From positions 730,124-794,123 of the forward strand of contig NZ_LFTY01000002.1 in NCBI RefSeq assembly GCF_001078595.1: a stretch of 64,000 bases of DNA, in the 5' to 3' direction. Shown one piece after another: positions 8,833 to 18,374 of the stretch (its first letter is position 1; the number at the start of each line of letters is the position of its first letter). The position numbers were made by a program, and so were the translations under genes. Below the pieces are notes generated by a model that was not told where the DNA came from, searched no databases, and worked only from the letters and a program-made list of their open reading frames with translations. This DNA is from Candidatus Rhodobacter oscarellae (GTDB taxonomy: Bacteria; Pseudomonadota; Alphaproteobacteria; Rhodobacterales; Rhodobacteraceae).

Positions 8833-9471
8833 TCATGAGCCAAACCATCGTTCCAGAACAAATGACAGCGCATAGGACCCGACGATCGCAAGGATAACGA
8901 CGACCATCATGGGCATAAAAATGCTGCGGAACACCCTAGGCGACGGCGCGTCAGGGTAATCGATGGCCTGCGCCTGTGGACCGTAACGGAAGGTTTGGTT
9001 TTGGACGGTAAAACCGGCGTCGCGAAACAGCGCTTCGGACGCGATATTCCCGTCCCAAACAGTTGCGGAAAGATTGCTCCAGCCCCGTTCGTCGCAAAGC
9101 GTTTTGACATGGGTCAACATCGCTTTGGCCACGCCTTTGCCGCGATGTTCTGGGTCAACATAGATGTCATTAATCGAGATATCAGGCATGAGAGGGAAAT
9201 CTGCGCTCACCCATTTAGAAAGTTGGATATAGCCGACGGGGGTCTCGCCCAAATAGGCGGCAAAGATATTTGGGCTTTCGGGTAACGCGCGGCTTTTGTG
9301 AAGAAACGAGAATTCAATGTCCTCGGCGATCAAAGCATCGAATGTATTTCGCGGGAATGCGAATGGCTGGCGCTTGTTGTGGGCTTCATACGTCTCATGC
9401 GCCGCGCGCAGGATGAAGTCTTTCAGAGCCCGAGGAGCAGGCACAATGCGGATGTCCCCGGGCTCTGACAT
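8833..9471 (-). CDS. GNAT acetyltransferase with a C-terminal membrane anchor
   Basis: This 212-residue protein has a GNAT core: ISINDIYVDPEHRGKGVAKAML (about residues 97-118) holds the acetyl-CoA pyrophosphate loop, followed by LSATVWDGNIASEALFRDAGF. Acceptor unknown. Unusually, residues from about 180 form one hydrophobic helix (IFMPMMVVVILAIVGSYAL), so the enzyme is probably anchored in the inner membrane. It sits 4 bases after the ilvC stop on the same strand and is flanked by direct repeats of the ilvC tail, which suggests it arrived by insertion or duplication there. It may be cotranscribed with ilvC. Confidence 0.75.
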   Translation of the reverse strand: MSEPGDIRIVPAPRALKDFILRAAHETYEAHNKRQPFAFPRNTFDALIAEDIEFSFLHKSRALPESPNIFAAYLGETPVGYIQLSKWVSADFPLMPDISINDIYVDPEHRGKGVAKAMLTHVKTLCDERGWSNLSATVWDGNIASEALFRDAGFTVQNQTFRYGPQAQAIDYPDAPSPRVFRSIFMPMMVVVILAIVGSYALSFVLERWFGS

Positions 9472-9475
9472 TAGA

Positions 9476-10629
<1,154 letters not shown>

Positions 10630-11085
10630 ATGCTGGATGATCTCGATAGGCGCATCCTGCGGCGCATGCAGGACGACCCGATGCTGGCCCCCGGCGAGGT
10701 GGCCGACGCCCTGGGCGTGGCCGCAGCAAGGGTGGCGCGGCGGCTCGACCGGCTGCGCGAGCAGGGCGTGCTGCGCGGCATCCGCGCGGTGATCGACTGG
10801 CGCGCCTTGGGCTATGAGGTGGAGGTCTCGCTGCGGTTCACCCTGGACAAGACCGAGCCCCGCGCCTTCGACGAGTTCATAGCGGCGGCCCGCGACGTGC
10901 CGGAGGTGGTCGAGATCCAGACCTTCCTGGGCAAGGTGGACGTGCGGCTGAGCGTCATCGCGCTTGATATGGGCGACTACCAGCGGCTCTACCGCGCGCG
11001 CATCCTGGCCCTGCCGCATATCGCCGATATCGAGGCGCTGATGCATGTCGCCGTGGTCAAATCCGAGGAGCGTCTGCCGCTGTGA
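10630..11085 (+). CDS. Lrp/AsnC family transcriptional regulator 1
   Basis: This 151-residue protein has an N-terminal winged helix-turn-helix (LDDLDRRILRRMQDDPMLAPGEVADALGV, then RVARRLDRLREQGVLRG) and a C-terminal RAM ligand-binding domain from about residue 62 (FLGKVDVRLSVIALDMGDY). The usual first-domain length and spacing are intact. It overlaps the next gene by GTGA, so the two are translationally coupled and may form hetero-oligomers. Position opposite ilvC suggests amino acid control; the ligand is not predictable. Confidence 0.88.
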   Translation: MLDDLDRRILRRMQDDPMLAPGEVADALGVAAARVARRLDRLREQGVLRGIRAVIDWRALGYEVEVSLRFTLDKTEPRAFDEFIAAARDVPEVVEIQTFLGKVDVRLSVIALDMGDYQRLYRARILALPHIADIEALMHVAVVKSEERLPL

Positions 11086-11534
11086 CCCTGGACGAGCTGG
11101 ATATCGGGTTGCTGCGCGCTTTGGCCGAGGACGCCACGCTGGGCGCGGCAGAGCTGGGCCGGCGCGTCGGGCTGAGCCAGCCCGCCACCTGGCGGCGCAT
11201 CAAGCGCCTGCGCGAGGCGGGGGTGCTGGCGGGGCGGCGGCTGGACCTGGACCTGGAGAAGCTGGGCTTTGGCGTCACCGTGTTCCTTGGCGTCAAGCTG
11301 GCCACCAAGGGCCGCGTCAGCCTGGAGGATTTCGAGCGCGCCGTGACCGCCATCCCCGAGGTGCAGACCGTGGAGCACGTGCTGGGGCTTTATGACTTCC
11401 GCCTGCGCGTCGTGGCCCGCGATCTGAGCGACTTCGAGCGCGTGCTGCGGCGGCGCATCATGATGCTGCCCGGCGTGGGCGACGTGGAGGCGAATGTGCT
11501 ATTGAGCGAGGAGCGGCGGCCGGGGCCGATCTAA
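11082..11534 (+). CDS. Lrp/AsnC family transcriptional regulator 2
   Basis: This 150-residue protein starts at GTG 11082, sharing four bases with the end of regulator 1. The helix-turn-helix reads LDELDIGLLRALAEDATLGAAELGRRVGLSQPATWRRIKRL, and the RAM domain begins near residue 62 (LDLEKLGFGVTVFLGVKL). It is clearly paralogous to its neighbour. Paired Lrp-like genes can also encode sirohaem decarboxylase subunits, but no haem or nitrite genes are nearby and ilvC adjacency favours regulation. Confidence 0.87.
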   Translation: MTLDELDIGLLRALAEDATLGAAELGRRVGLSQPATWRRIKRLREAGVLAGRRLDLDLEKLGFGVTVFLGVKLATKGRVSLEDFERAVTAIPEVQTVEHVLGLYDFRLRVVARDLSDFERVLRRRIMMLPGVGDVEANVLLSEERRPGPI

Positions 11535-11564
11535 ATCCGAAGGCGAGCGAAAGGATCGGTAGAG

Positions 11565-11930
11565 ATGCGGTATCACCACCTGTTTGATGGCGAAGACGGC
11601 GAGACCCGCTGGAGCGACGTGGCCGTAGCACTGCAGGAGCGAAGCTTTGCGCCGCCCGCGAAGGCCATCGAAACCTCGCAGACGCGCGCCGCGACCGGCA
11701 TGCTGTTCCTACGTTTGCGCGCCGGTTGGGACGAGCCGATCCATCCCACGCCCGTGGCTCAGACGCTGATCTGCCTGCGCGGCTGCGTCCGGGTCACCGC
11801 GAGCGACGGCAGCACCCGCGAGATTGGCCCCGGCGACGTCTGGTTGATGGAGGACAAGGCGGGGGCAGGGCACCGCACCCATGTGATCTCGGACCAGGAT
11901 TTTGAATGCGTGATCGTACAGCATGAATGA
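11565..11930 (+). CDS. Small cupin-domain protein
   Basis: This 121-residue protein has one cupin fold at about residues 45-120: GWDEPIHPTPVAQTLICLRGCVRVTASDG, then GPGDVWLMEDKAGAGHRTHVI. The metal-binding His/Glu set is only partly conserved (PIHPTP and GAGHRTH are present, the central Glu is not clear), so it may not bind metal in the usual way. It follows the Lrp pair by 30 bases and may be cotranscribed. Substrate unknown. Confidence 0.7.
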   Translation: MRYHHLFDGEDGETRWSDVAVALQERSFAPPAKAIETSQTRAATGMLFLRLRAGWDEPIHPTPVAQTLICLRGCVRVTASDGSTREIGPGDVWLMEDKAGAGHRTHVISDQDFECVIVQHE

Positions 11931-12009
11931 GCGCCTGCGCCGCTGTGCGTTTCTACGGGGGCAGGTGACGTGCCTATGATTCACGAGACATTAATTCGTA
12001 TGTGAAACT

Positions 12010-12330
12010 ATGGGGCGACTCTTAATGAGAGGTTTACGCTTGCAGAACGTCGCCCGCCGCCGCGCCTGCCGCCGCCCCACCACCGTGGTTTTGGGCGCGC
12101 GCGCGATGCCAGCCACGATAGAGAATATCAGCACCTCGGGCGCATTGCTGCGGATGAACGCGCGCGTGCCGATCGGGTCGATGCTGTTAGTGTTCATCCT
12201 CGGAGAGGTTTGCGCCGCGCATGTCACCCGGTTGAAGGACGGCCGGGCGGGCATCCGGTTTGATGAGGTGCTAAACGAGGAGGCGGTGCTGGCGCTGACC
12301 ACGCCCAAGAGCATGCCGAAGCGGCGATAG
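12010..12330 (+). CDS. PilZ-domain protein, likely c-di-GMP binding
   Basis: This short protein has an Arg-rich RRRACRR stretch (about residues 16-22, the RxxxR element) followed by ENISTSGALLRM (the D/N-x-S-x-x-G element), as in PilZ domains that bind cyclic di-GMP. It ends shortly after GIRFDEVLNEE. The start could be ATG 12010 (106 residues) or ATG 12025 (101 residues); neither has a strong ribosome-binding site. It probably acts as a single-domain effector. A diguanylate cyclase is encoded elsewhere in the window at 42070. Confidence 0.72.
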   Translation: MGRLLMRGLRLQNVARRRACRRPTTVVLGARAMPATIENISTSGALLRMNARVPIGSMLLVFILGEVCAAHVTRLKDGRAGIRFDEVLNEEAVLALTTPKSMPKRR

Positions 12331-12509
12331 GGTACCGCGCGGCGACACGCTAACCTGGCTTGCCTGGCGCCGCCAAGGGCGCCGGCCGAGATGGGGGCCA
12401 CGGCCGCCCCCAACGCGCCACCGGGCCGAATTCGGCATACCAAAGTAGACTTTGCATGCGCGTGTGATCCCCGATATTGGGCTTTGGATTGATTTGAGGA
12501 GAACGCCCG

Positions 12510-13637
12510 ATGCCCGCCCTACTCGACACCGTGGATCCCGACGGCCTGATGGAGTTCTCGGTGGTCTTCACCGACCGCTCGCTGAACCACATGTCCGGCG
12601 CCTTCCAGGGCGTGATGCGCGACATCCACCGCATCCTCTGCGAGGTCTACAGCGCCGACGCGGTCGCCCTGGTGCCCGGCGGCGGCACCTATGCGATGGA
12701 GGCCGTGGCGCGCCAGCTTGCGGGCGACGCCAAGGCCATGGTGATCCGCAACGGCTGGTTCAGCTACCGCTGGACGCAGATCTTTGAGGCCGGCGCGCTG
12801 CCGAGCGAGGAGATCGTGATGAAGGCGCGCCGCACCGGCAACGCGGTGGACGCGCCCTTTGCGCCCGCCCCCATCGACGAGGTCGTGGCCAAGATCGCCG
12901 AAGAGCGCCCGGAGGTGGTCTTTGCGCCGCATGTGGAGACCTCCAGCGGCATGATCCTGCCCGATGGCTATCTGGAGGCGGTGGCCGAGGCCGTGCACGC
13001 CGTGGGCGGCTTGTTCGTGCTGGACTGCATCGCCTCGGGCTGCGCCTGGGTGGACATGCGGGCGCGCGGCGTGGACGTGCTGATCTCGGCGCCGCAAAAG
13101 GGCTGGTCGGCCTCGCCCTCGGCCGGTTTGGTGATGATGAACGCCCGCGCCGTGGAGCGCGTGAAGGCGCGGCAATCGTCGAGCTTTGCCTGCGATCTGG
13201 GCAAGTGGCTGGCAATCATGGAGGCCTATCTGGGCGGCGGGCACGCCTATCACGCCACCATGCCCACGGATGCGCTGCGGGCCTTCCGCGACACGATGCT
13301 GGAGACCGAGCAATTTGGCTTTGACAAGCTCAGCGAGGCGCAATGGGCGCAGGGGCGGCGCGTGCGCGCGGCACTTGCCGCGCGGGGTATCAAGTCGGTC
13401 GCCGCCGAGGGGTTCGAGGCGCCGGGCGTGGTGGTCAGCTATACCGACGATGCCGAGGTGCAATCGGGGCGCGCCTTTGGCGCGCTGGGCATGCAGATCG
13501 CCGCGGGCGTGCCGCTGCAATGCGACGAGGGCCCGGAGTATAAGTCGTTCCGGCTGGGGCTGTTCGGCTTGGACAAGCTCTATGACGTGGACGCCTCTGT
13601 GGCGCGGCTTGAGGCAGCCTTGGATCAGGTCTTTTAG
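12510..13637 (+). CDS. Class V PLP-dependent aminotransferase
   Basis: This 375-residue enzyme resembles the alanine/serine-glyoxylate aminotransferase group. It has the VPGGGTYAMEAVARQL cofactor loop, FVLDCIASGCAWVDM with the PLP-nitrogen Asp, and the Schiff-base lysine in SAPQKGWSASPSAGLV (about residues 195-210). The start is supported by GAGGAG upstream. It stands alone between a PilZ gene and a repeat. The donor and acceptor cannot be predicted: SGAT, AGAT or a cysteine desulfurase-like role are all possible, with aminotransferase most likely. Confidence 0.8.
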   Translation: MPALLDTVDPDGLMEFSVVFTDRSLNHMSGAFQGVMRDIHRILCEVYSADAVALVPGGGTYAMEAVARQLAGDAKAMVIRNGWFSYRWTQIFEAGALPSEEIVMKARRTGNAVDAPFAPAPIDEVVAKIAEERPEVVFAPHVETSSGMILPDGYLEAVAEAVHAVGGLFVLDCIASGCAWVDMRARGVDVLISAPQKGWSASPSAGLVMMNARAVERVKARQSSSFACDLGKWLAIMEAYLGGGHAYHATMPTDALRAFRDTMLETEQFGFDKLSEAQWAQGRRVRAALAARGIKSVAAEGFEAPGVVVSYTDDAEVQSGRAFGALGMQIAAGVPLQCDEGPEYKSFRLGLFGLDKLYDVDASVARLEAALDQVF

Positions 13638-13655
13638 GCGGGCCGCTGTCAAATT

Positions 13656-13709
13656 GAGCGCCTTCGGCGCGCTCTTTTAGCCCGTACTCGCCTCCGGCTC
13701 CGTGCGGGC
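13656..13709 (+). repeat. Terminator-associated repeat, copy 2 (no nested hairpin)
   Basis: GAGCGC-CTTCGGC-GCGCTC (13656-13674) followed by TTTTAG is a textbook intrinsic terminator for the aminotransferase gene. It continues with CCCGTACTCGCC and GGCTCCGTGCGGGC, the same second-hairpin arms as in copies 1 and 3. The nested GGTTTTGC hairpin is absent here. Confidence 0.8.
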
Positions 13710-13768
13710 GCGGTTGGGCACAAGGCGACGCTTCTTCGGCGCGCGTCGGAGCTGCCGCAGGCGCGCGC

Positions 13769-13795
13769 TTGCGTATTTGCAACAAGGTGAAGGGG
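13769..13795 (-). repeat. Short conserved motif after a stop codon, copy 2
   Basis: On the minus strand the sequence just after the Ubi hydroxylase stop reads CTTCACCTTGTTGCAAATACGC. A near match follows the glycosyltransferase stop at 20387, and a third copy lies at 10567-10592. It may mark transcript ends of minus-strand genes; its function is unknown. Confidence 0.5.
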
Positions 13796-13799
13796 GTGG

Positions 13800-14975
13800 T
13801 CAGCTTTGGCCGATCCCGGCGCGCATCAGCATCTGGCGCAGCGGCGCGATGTCATGCGCGGCGCGCAGGCCGGTGGAGCGCAGCGCCTGCGTCAGCGGGC
13901 TGCCGGACCTGCAGACCCGGTTGAAGAGGTCGATGGCCTGGGCGCGCAAGGCCGTGTCGCGGGCGCGGGCGGCCTCGTATTGTTGCAGCTGCTCCGGCGA
14001 GCCGAGCGGCGCCGCACCCGGAGCGGCGACGCGGTAGAGCGCCGCGATGTCCTGGACCGAGCTGTTGAGCCCCTGCGCCCCGATCGGGGGCAGCACATGG
14101 GCGGCCTCGGCGATCAGCACCACGCGCTCGGCGGTGAGCCGCGAGGCGGTCTGCGTCACCACGGGCCAGAGGTTGGGGGCGCTCAGGCGGTGCATCGCGC
14201 CCAGTTGGGCGCAAGCGCGCGCGGTCATCTCGGAATTGAACGCCTGTTCATCGAGGGTTGCGGCTCGGAGGGCCGCCGCTCCCTCCTGCATCCAGACCAC
14301 CGCCGAGGCGGGCTGGCCCTGGTGGTCCGGCAGCGGCACGGTGGTGAAGGCGCCGCCCTGGTTGTAGATCTCGATGCTGGTGTTCTCATGCGGCTGCGCG
14401 TGGGTGGCGTGGAAGGCCAGCGCCTTTTGCCCGTAGCGCGTCGTGCTGGCGGCGATCCCGGCCGCCGCGCGCACCGGGCTGGCGCGCCCATCCGCCGCGA
14501 CCACCAGCTTTGCGGCGACCTGGCGCCCGTCGCTGAGGCGCAGGCGGGCCTCGCTGGTGCGGGTGAGCATGGATTTGAACCCCACGCCGAGCGCGATGTC
14601 GACATTGGGCTGCTTGCGCAGCCCCGCGAGCAATGCCGCATGCGCCAGCGCGTTGGGGATGTTCCAGCCAAAGGTCTCCTCGCCCAGGCTCTGGGGCAAG
14701 AAGGTGCGGCTCTCGGTGATCTGGGGCGGCCAGCCCTGTGTGTCGACCACCCGCAGCGCGTTGAGCGGCGTGGCATGCGGGGCCAGCTCTGGCCAGAGCC
14801 CGATCGCCTCGAACAGGGCCCGGGCGGGCTGCAGATAGGCGGTGGAGCGCAGGTCCGTCTTGCCGCCCGGCGCGGGATCCACAAGCAGCACCGCATGGCC
14901 GCGATGGCCAAGTGCTGCCGCCGCGATCAGCCCGGCGATGCCGCCGCCCGAGATCAGGATATCGACCCGTTCCAT
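13800..14975 (-). CDS. UbiH/UbiF/Coq6-family FAD hydroxylase
   Basis: This 391-residue flavoprotein monooxygenase starts with the FAD Rossmann motif ILISGGGIAGLIAAAALG, has the VVAADGRASPVR (DG) motif near residue 155, and the second FAD motif ending AAHVLPPIGAQGLNSSVQD near residue 285. The usual GD before AAH is AE here (LIAEAAH). Family members hydroxylate the ubiquinone ring. Which ring carbon is attacked cannot be told. It overlaps no neighbour and lies 9 bases after the HAD gene on the same strand, probably cotranscribed. Confidence 0.85.
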   Translation of the reverse strand: MERVDILISGGGIAGLIAAAALGHRGHAVLLVDPAPGGKTDLRSTAYLQPARALFEAIGLWPELAPHATPLNALRVVDTQGWPPQITESRTFLPQSLGEETFGWNIPNALAHAALLAGLRKQPNVDIALGVGFKSMLTRTSEARLRLSDGRQVAAKLVVAADGRASPVRAAAGIAASTTRYGQKALAFHATHAQPHENTSIEIYNQGGAFTTVPLPDHQGQPASAVVWMQEGAAALRAATLDEQAFNSEMTARACAQLGAMHRLSAPNLWPVVTQTASRLTAERVVLIAEAAHVLPPIGAQGLNSSVQDIAALYRVAAPGAAPLGSPEQLQQYEAARARDTALRAQAIDLFNRVCRSGSPLTQALRSTGLRAAHDIAPLRQMLMRAGIGQS

Positions 14976-14984
14976 GGGCCCTAC

Positions 14985-15653
14985 CTAGTCGCCCGCGGCC
15001 ATGCCGACCAGAAGCTGCGACAGAAAGCCCGCCAGGTCGTCGGTATGAAAATGCACATGCGCCGCGCCGTCGCCGCGCTGCGGGGCGACATGCACGGTGC
15101 GCAGGCCGCGGCGATGCGGCTCTAGTAGGTTGCGCGGGTCGTCCTCGAACATCGCGGCGCGAGTGGGGTCCAGCCCGTCGGCGGCGAAGACCGCATCGAA
15201 GGCCGCGGCGGTGGGCTTGGGCTGCCAGCCCGCGTGCTCGATGCCGTAGACCGCGTGGAAGGCCCCCTCCAGGCCGCGCGCCGCCAGCACCCGGCGCGCA
15301 TAGGGCGCATCGCCATTGGTGTAGACGATGCGGCGGCCGGGCAGCGCGGCCAGCGATCGCGCCAGCGCCGGCTCGGGGTCGAGCGGGCTCATGTCGATGT
15401 CATGCACGTCGCCCAGGAAGTCCCAGGGGTCGATGTCATGCTCGGCCATCAGCCCCGCCAGCGTGGTACCGTGCTCTGCCCAGTAGACCTTGCGCATCCG
15501 CTGGGCCTCGGCCAGCGGCACCCCCAGGCGGGCGGTGATCCAGGCCTCCATGCGCCGCTCCATCTGGCCGAACAGGTCCGCGGAGGGCGGGTACAGCGTG
15601 TTGTCGAGGTCGAAGACCCAAGTCGTGACATCCTGGAAGGCGCGGTGCGGCAT
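14985..15653 (-). CDS. HAD-family pyrimidine 5'-nucleotidase-like phosphatase
   Basis: This 222-residue protein matches the SDT1/PhoE-like nucleotidase branch of the HAD superfamily. It has the nucleophile motif WVFDLDNTLYPPSADLF (about residues 11-27), motif II IVYTNGD, a motif III lysine in WQPKPTAAAF and motif IV MFEDDPRNLL. It probably dephosphorylates pyrimidine nucleotides or related metabolites in the cytoplasm. It precedes the Ubi hydroxylase by 9 bases on the minus strand, forming a likely two-gene unit. Confidence 0.85.
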   Translation of the reverse strand: MPHRAFQDVTTWVFDLDNTLYPPSADLFGQMERRMEAWITARLGVPLAEAQRMRKVYWAEHGTTLAGLMAEHDIDPWDFLGDVHDIDMSPLDPEPALARSLAALPGRRIVYTNGDAPYARRVLAARGLEGAFHAVYGIEHAGWQPKPTAAAFDAVFAADGLDPTRAAMFEDDPRNLLEPHRRGLRTVHVAPQRGDGAAHVHFHTDDLAGFLSQLLVGMAAGD

Positions 15654-15767
15654 GGCGGCTTGGTAGCGCGCGGCGGCGGCGGCGGCAATGGTTTAGCTTG
15701 AATTCCAAGGCGGTAGCGCTCTAGCATAGGCGACCGAAGGTCTGGGGATCAAAGGGGCGGTGGACGG

Positions 15768-16406
15768 ATGCAACAACGAGATGCCTATGGGCTCATCCTA
15801 GAGGCCATTGACGTGGGGCAATACCGGCCCGGCGAACGCCTGGTGGAGAACGAGCTGGCCGAGCGCTTTGGGGTGTCGCGCACCCCGATCCGCGAGGCGC
15901 TGCAGCGCCTTGAAACGCAGGGCCTTCTGACGCGGGACGGGCGGTCGCTGATCGTGGCCTCGCTGGATCATAACCAGCTGGCCGAGCTCTACATCGTGCG
16001 CGCCGAGCTGGAGGGGCTGGCCGCGCGGCTGGCCGCGCGCCACGCCACCGTCGAGGAGGTCAAGGTGCTGGGCGACATGGTCGAGGAGGACCGCGCGCTG
16101 ATCGGCGACCCCTCGGCGCTCAGCCGCGCCAACCGCCGCTTTCACACGCAGATCCACCTGGCCTCGCATAACCGCTACCTGGTGCAGCAGCTAAACCTGG
16201 TGCATCGCTCCATGGCGCTTTTGGCCTCTACCTCGTTGGCGGCGGAGGGGCGCGGCGAGGACGCCCTGGCCGAGCACGCCAACATCGTTGAGGCGCTCCG
16301 AGAGGGCGACGGCGAGGCGGCCGAGGCGGCGCTTAAGGTCCATATCTCAAAGGCCTATGAGACGCGGCTTAAGCTCGACGCCGCACGGATCGAAACGCAG
16401 GGCTAG
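15768..16406 (+). CDS. GntR-family regulator, FadR/FCD type
   Basis: This 212-residue protein has an N-terminal winged helix-turn-helix (GERLVENELAERFGVSRTPIREALQRLETQGLLTR, about residues 22-56) and a helical FCD ligand domain with the metal-site pattern NRRFHTQIHLASHN and the C-terminal HANIVEALREGDGEAAEAALKVHISKA. It starts at ATG 15768. It is divergent from the HAD/Ubi pair and its 3' end overlaps the glycosyltransferase gene by 38 bases tail to tail. No obvious metabolic target lies beside it. Confidence 0.9.
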   Translation: MQQRDAYGLILEAIDVGQYRPGERLVENELAERFGVSRTPIREALQRLETQGLLTRDGRSLIVASLDHNQLAELYIVRAELEGLAARLAARHATVEEVKVLGDMVEEDRALIGDPSALSRANRRFHTQIHLASHNRYLVQQLNLVHRSMALLASTSLAAEGRGEDALAEHANIVEALREGDGEAAEAALKVHISKAYETRLKLDAARIETQG

Positions 16407-18312
16407 CGCGCCGGCGCGCGCGCGGCGCGGGCGTCTGCCCATGCGCCGTCTTGTCCCAGTAGAACGGCTTTGTCAGCAGCTCCAGCGCGGCCTTGTAAGA
16501 GGCCAGCGTGGCCAACGGGAAGTAGAAATAGAGCGTCGGGACCCAGCGCATCAGCCCGCGATGCCCGGTGCGGCTTACCGCGTGGGCGCGGATGCCGATG
16601 CTGGTGGCCTCGGACGCCACGAAGATCGCCACGATCGCCCAGATCACCGGGGCGCCGAAGGTCGCGGGCGCGGCATGCCCGAACCCCAGCGTAATCAGCC
16701 AGAACGACCACAAGACCGGCGCGATGGCGAACTGGGTCAGCGTGCCCAAGAGCAGCAGTTGCACCCCCATGAACCGCCAGGCGCCCAGATCCGCCCAGAG
16801 CCGCACCGGGCGCCGGTTATGCACCCCCCAGGTCACCGCGTAGCCCTTCAGCCAGCGCGAGCGCTGCTTGATCCAGGGCCAGGCGCGGCAGTTGGCCTCC
16901 TCGGCGGTGACCGAATCCAGCAGCTCTGTGCGAAAGCCGCGCCGCGCCAGCCGGATGCCCAGATCGGCATCCTCGGTGACGTTATGGGCGTCCCAGCCGC
17001 CGATCGCCTCGAGCACCTTGCGCCGAAAGAACAGCGTCGTGCCGCCCAGCGGGATCACCATGCCCAGGCGCAGCAGCCCTGGCAGGATCACCCGGAACCA
17101 CGAGGCGTATTCGATGGTAAAGCAGCGCGACATCCAATTGGCGTCGGCGTTGTAGTAATCCAGCACGCCCTGCAGGCACACGACCTCTGGCGGGGCCTCC
17201 TGAAACTGCTGCACAACCCGGCGGATCTGGTCCGGGGCGGGGGCGTCCTCGGCGTCATACACCCCCACGATGGAGCCGCGGCAGAAATCCAGGGCGTAGT
17301 TCAGCGCCCGGGGCTTGGTCTTGAGCTGCGTGGCGGGCACCACAATGCGCCGAATGAAGCCCGGCAGCGCGGCCTGGTCCAGCGCGTCACAGGTGACCTG
17401 GTCGTCGGATTCCACGATCAGGCAGACATCCAGCAGCTCCTCTGGGTAGTCCAGGCGCGACAGGCGCTTGACCAATCGGCTGGCGATCTCGCGCTCGCGG
17501 TAGAGCGGCACCAGGATAGACACGGTGGGCAGTCGCGTGGTTGCCGTGTTGACCGGCGCGGGCGCGGGCAGGCGCGCGGCCTTGACCGAGACCCGCCAGG
17601 CGGCGAGCTTTAGCAGCGTCTGCCCCACCAGGGTCAGGAGCGTCCAAACCAGCAGCGTAAGGAACACCGCCTTCGGCGCCAGAGCGACGCAGGCAAGCAC
17701 CGCCGCCATCGCCAGCAACAGCCCCAGCTTGGGCCCGGCCGCCGACCAGTGGCGACAGCTATCCTCGGCGGGCACGCGGGTCTCGGCGCGGCGGGCGAGG
17801 CTGCGCGAATGCCGGTTCAGCACCGCCTGGTGCAGCTCTAGATCGGTGGTGACGACCATCTCGACCGGGCCGAACATCGCGGTCAGCTCGGGCTCGATCT
17901 CGGCGAAGCGATCCGGACGCGCGGAGGCCACAAGCACCCGGTTGTCGCGGCGCTGCCAGGGCAGGACGCCCTCGGTCACACAGCGCTCCATTCCAAGGCG
18001 GTCGATCAGCTTGGGGTCGGGCGGCTCATAGGTGAAGTCGGCCACCTCGGTGGCGAACTGATCGGCGATTGTGTGGATCAGGTCGTCCTTGTCGATCAGC
18101 CCATGCGCCAGCAGGATGTCACCCAGGCGCGCGTCGACCTCGGCCTGCAGCGCCAGCGAGTGCAGCTTTTGCTCGGGCGAGAGCAGCCCACGCTCGACCA
18201 GCATCTGCCCAAGCGGGCGCCGCAGCGCCGGCGGCGCCGCCTGCGGTGGCGCGCGCACGTTCAGGGCAACAGCGCCCGCGCTGTCGTGGGTGGAACACTC
18301 CACGGCGTGCAT
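16369..18312 (-). CDS. Membrane glycosyltransferase (GT2) fused to a T2SSE-N-like domain
   Basis: This 647-residue protein begins with a GspE/PilB-type N-terminal domain (about residues 30-165: LGQMLVERGLLSPEQ, then LGDILLAHGLIDKDDLIHTIADQF). Two membrane helices follow (about 195-240), then a GT-A glycosyltransferase domain: VSILVPLYRE, VYDAEDAP (the DxD-type motif), EDADLGIRLARRG and the processive-type QRSRWLKG. Further membrane helices end the protein (about 520-610). This plan suggests an inner-membrane polysaccharide synthase. Product unknown, and no polysaccharide export genes are adjacent. The Arg-rich tail overlaps the GntR gene end. Confidence 0.85.
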   Translation of the reverse strand: MHAVECSTHDSAGAVALNVRAPPQAAPPALRRPLGQMLVERGLLSPEQKLHSLALQAEVDARLGDILLAHGLIDKDDLIHTIADQFATEVADFTYEPPDPKLIDRLGMERCVTEGVLPWQRRDNRVLVASARPDRFAEIEPELTAMFGPVEMVVTTDLELHQAVLNRHSRSLARRAETRVPAEDSCRHWSAAGPKLGLLLAMAAVLACVALAPKAVFLTLLVWTLLTLVGQTLLKLAAWRVSVKAARLPAPAPVNTATTRLPTVSILVPLYREREIASRLVKRLSRLDYPEELLDVCLIVESDDQVTCDALDQAALPGFIRRIVVPATQLKTKPRALNYALDFCRGSIVGVYDAEDAPAPDQIRRVVQQFQEAPPEVVCLQGVLDYYNADANWMSRCFTIEYASWFRVILPGLLRLGMVIPLGGTTLFFRRKVLEAIGGWDAHNVTEDADLGIRLARRGFRTELLDSVTAEEANCRAWPWIKQRSRWLKGYAVTWGVHNRRPVRLWADLGAWRFMGVQLLLLGTLTQFAIAPVLWSFWLITLGFGHAAPATFGAPVIWAIVAIFVASEATSIGIRAHAVSRTGHRGLMRWVPTLYFYFPLATLASYKAALELLTKPFYWDKTAHGQTPAPRARRRASPAFRSVRRRA

Positions 18313-18374
18313 CTAAGTGACCGCTCCGATTAACCTTCTCGGCGACAGGGTTGTTCAGAATGGTTAAACGCAAG

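Noticed and set aside
10630-11534. Lrp pair as sirohaem decarboxylase subunits
   Set aside because: No haem d1 or alternative haem genes are near, and the ilvC neighbour fits ordinary Lrp regulators.
12519-13652. 377-codon frame antisense to the aminotransferase gene
   Set aside because: No ribosome-binding site and no recognisable domain; it mirrors the real gene.
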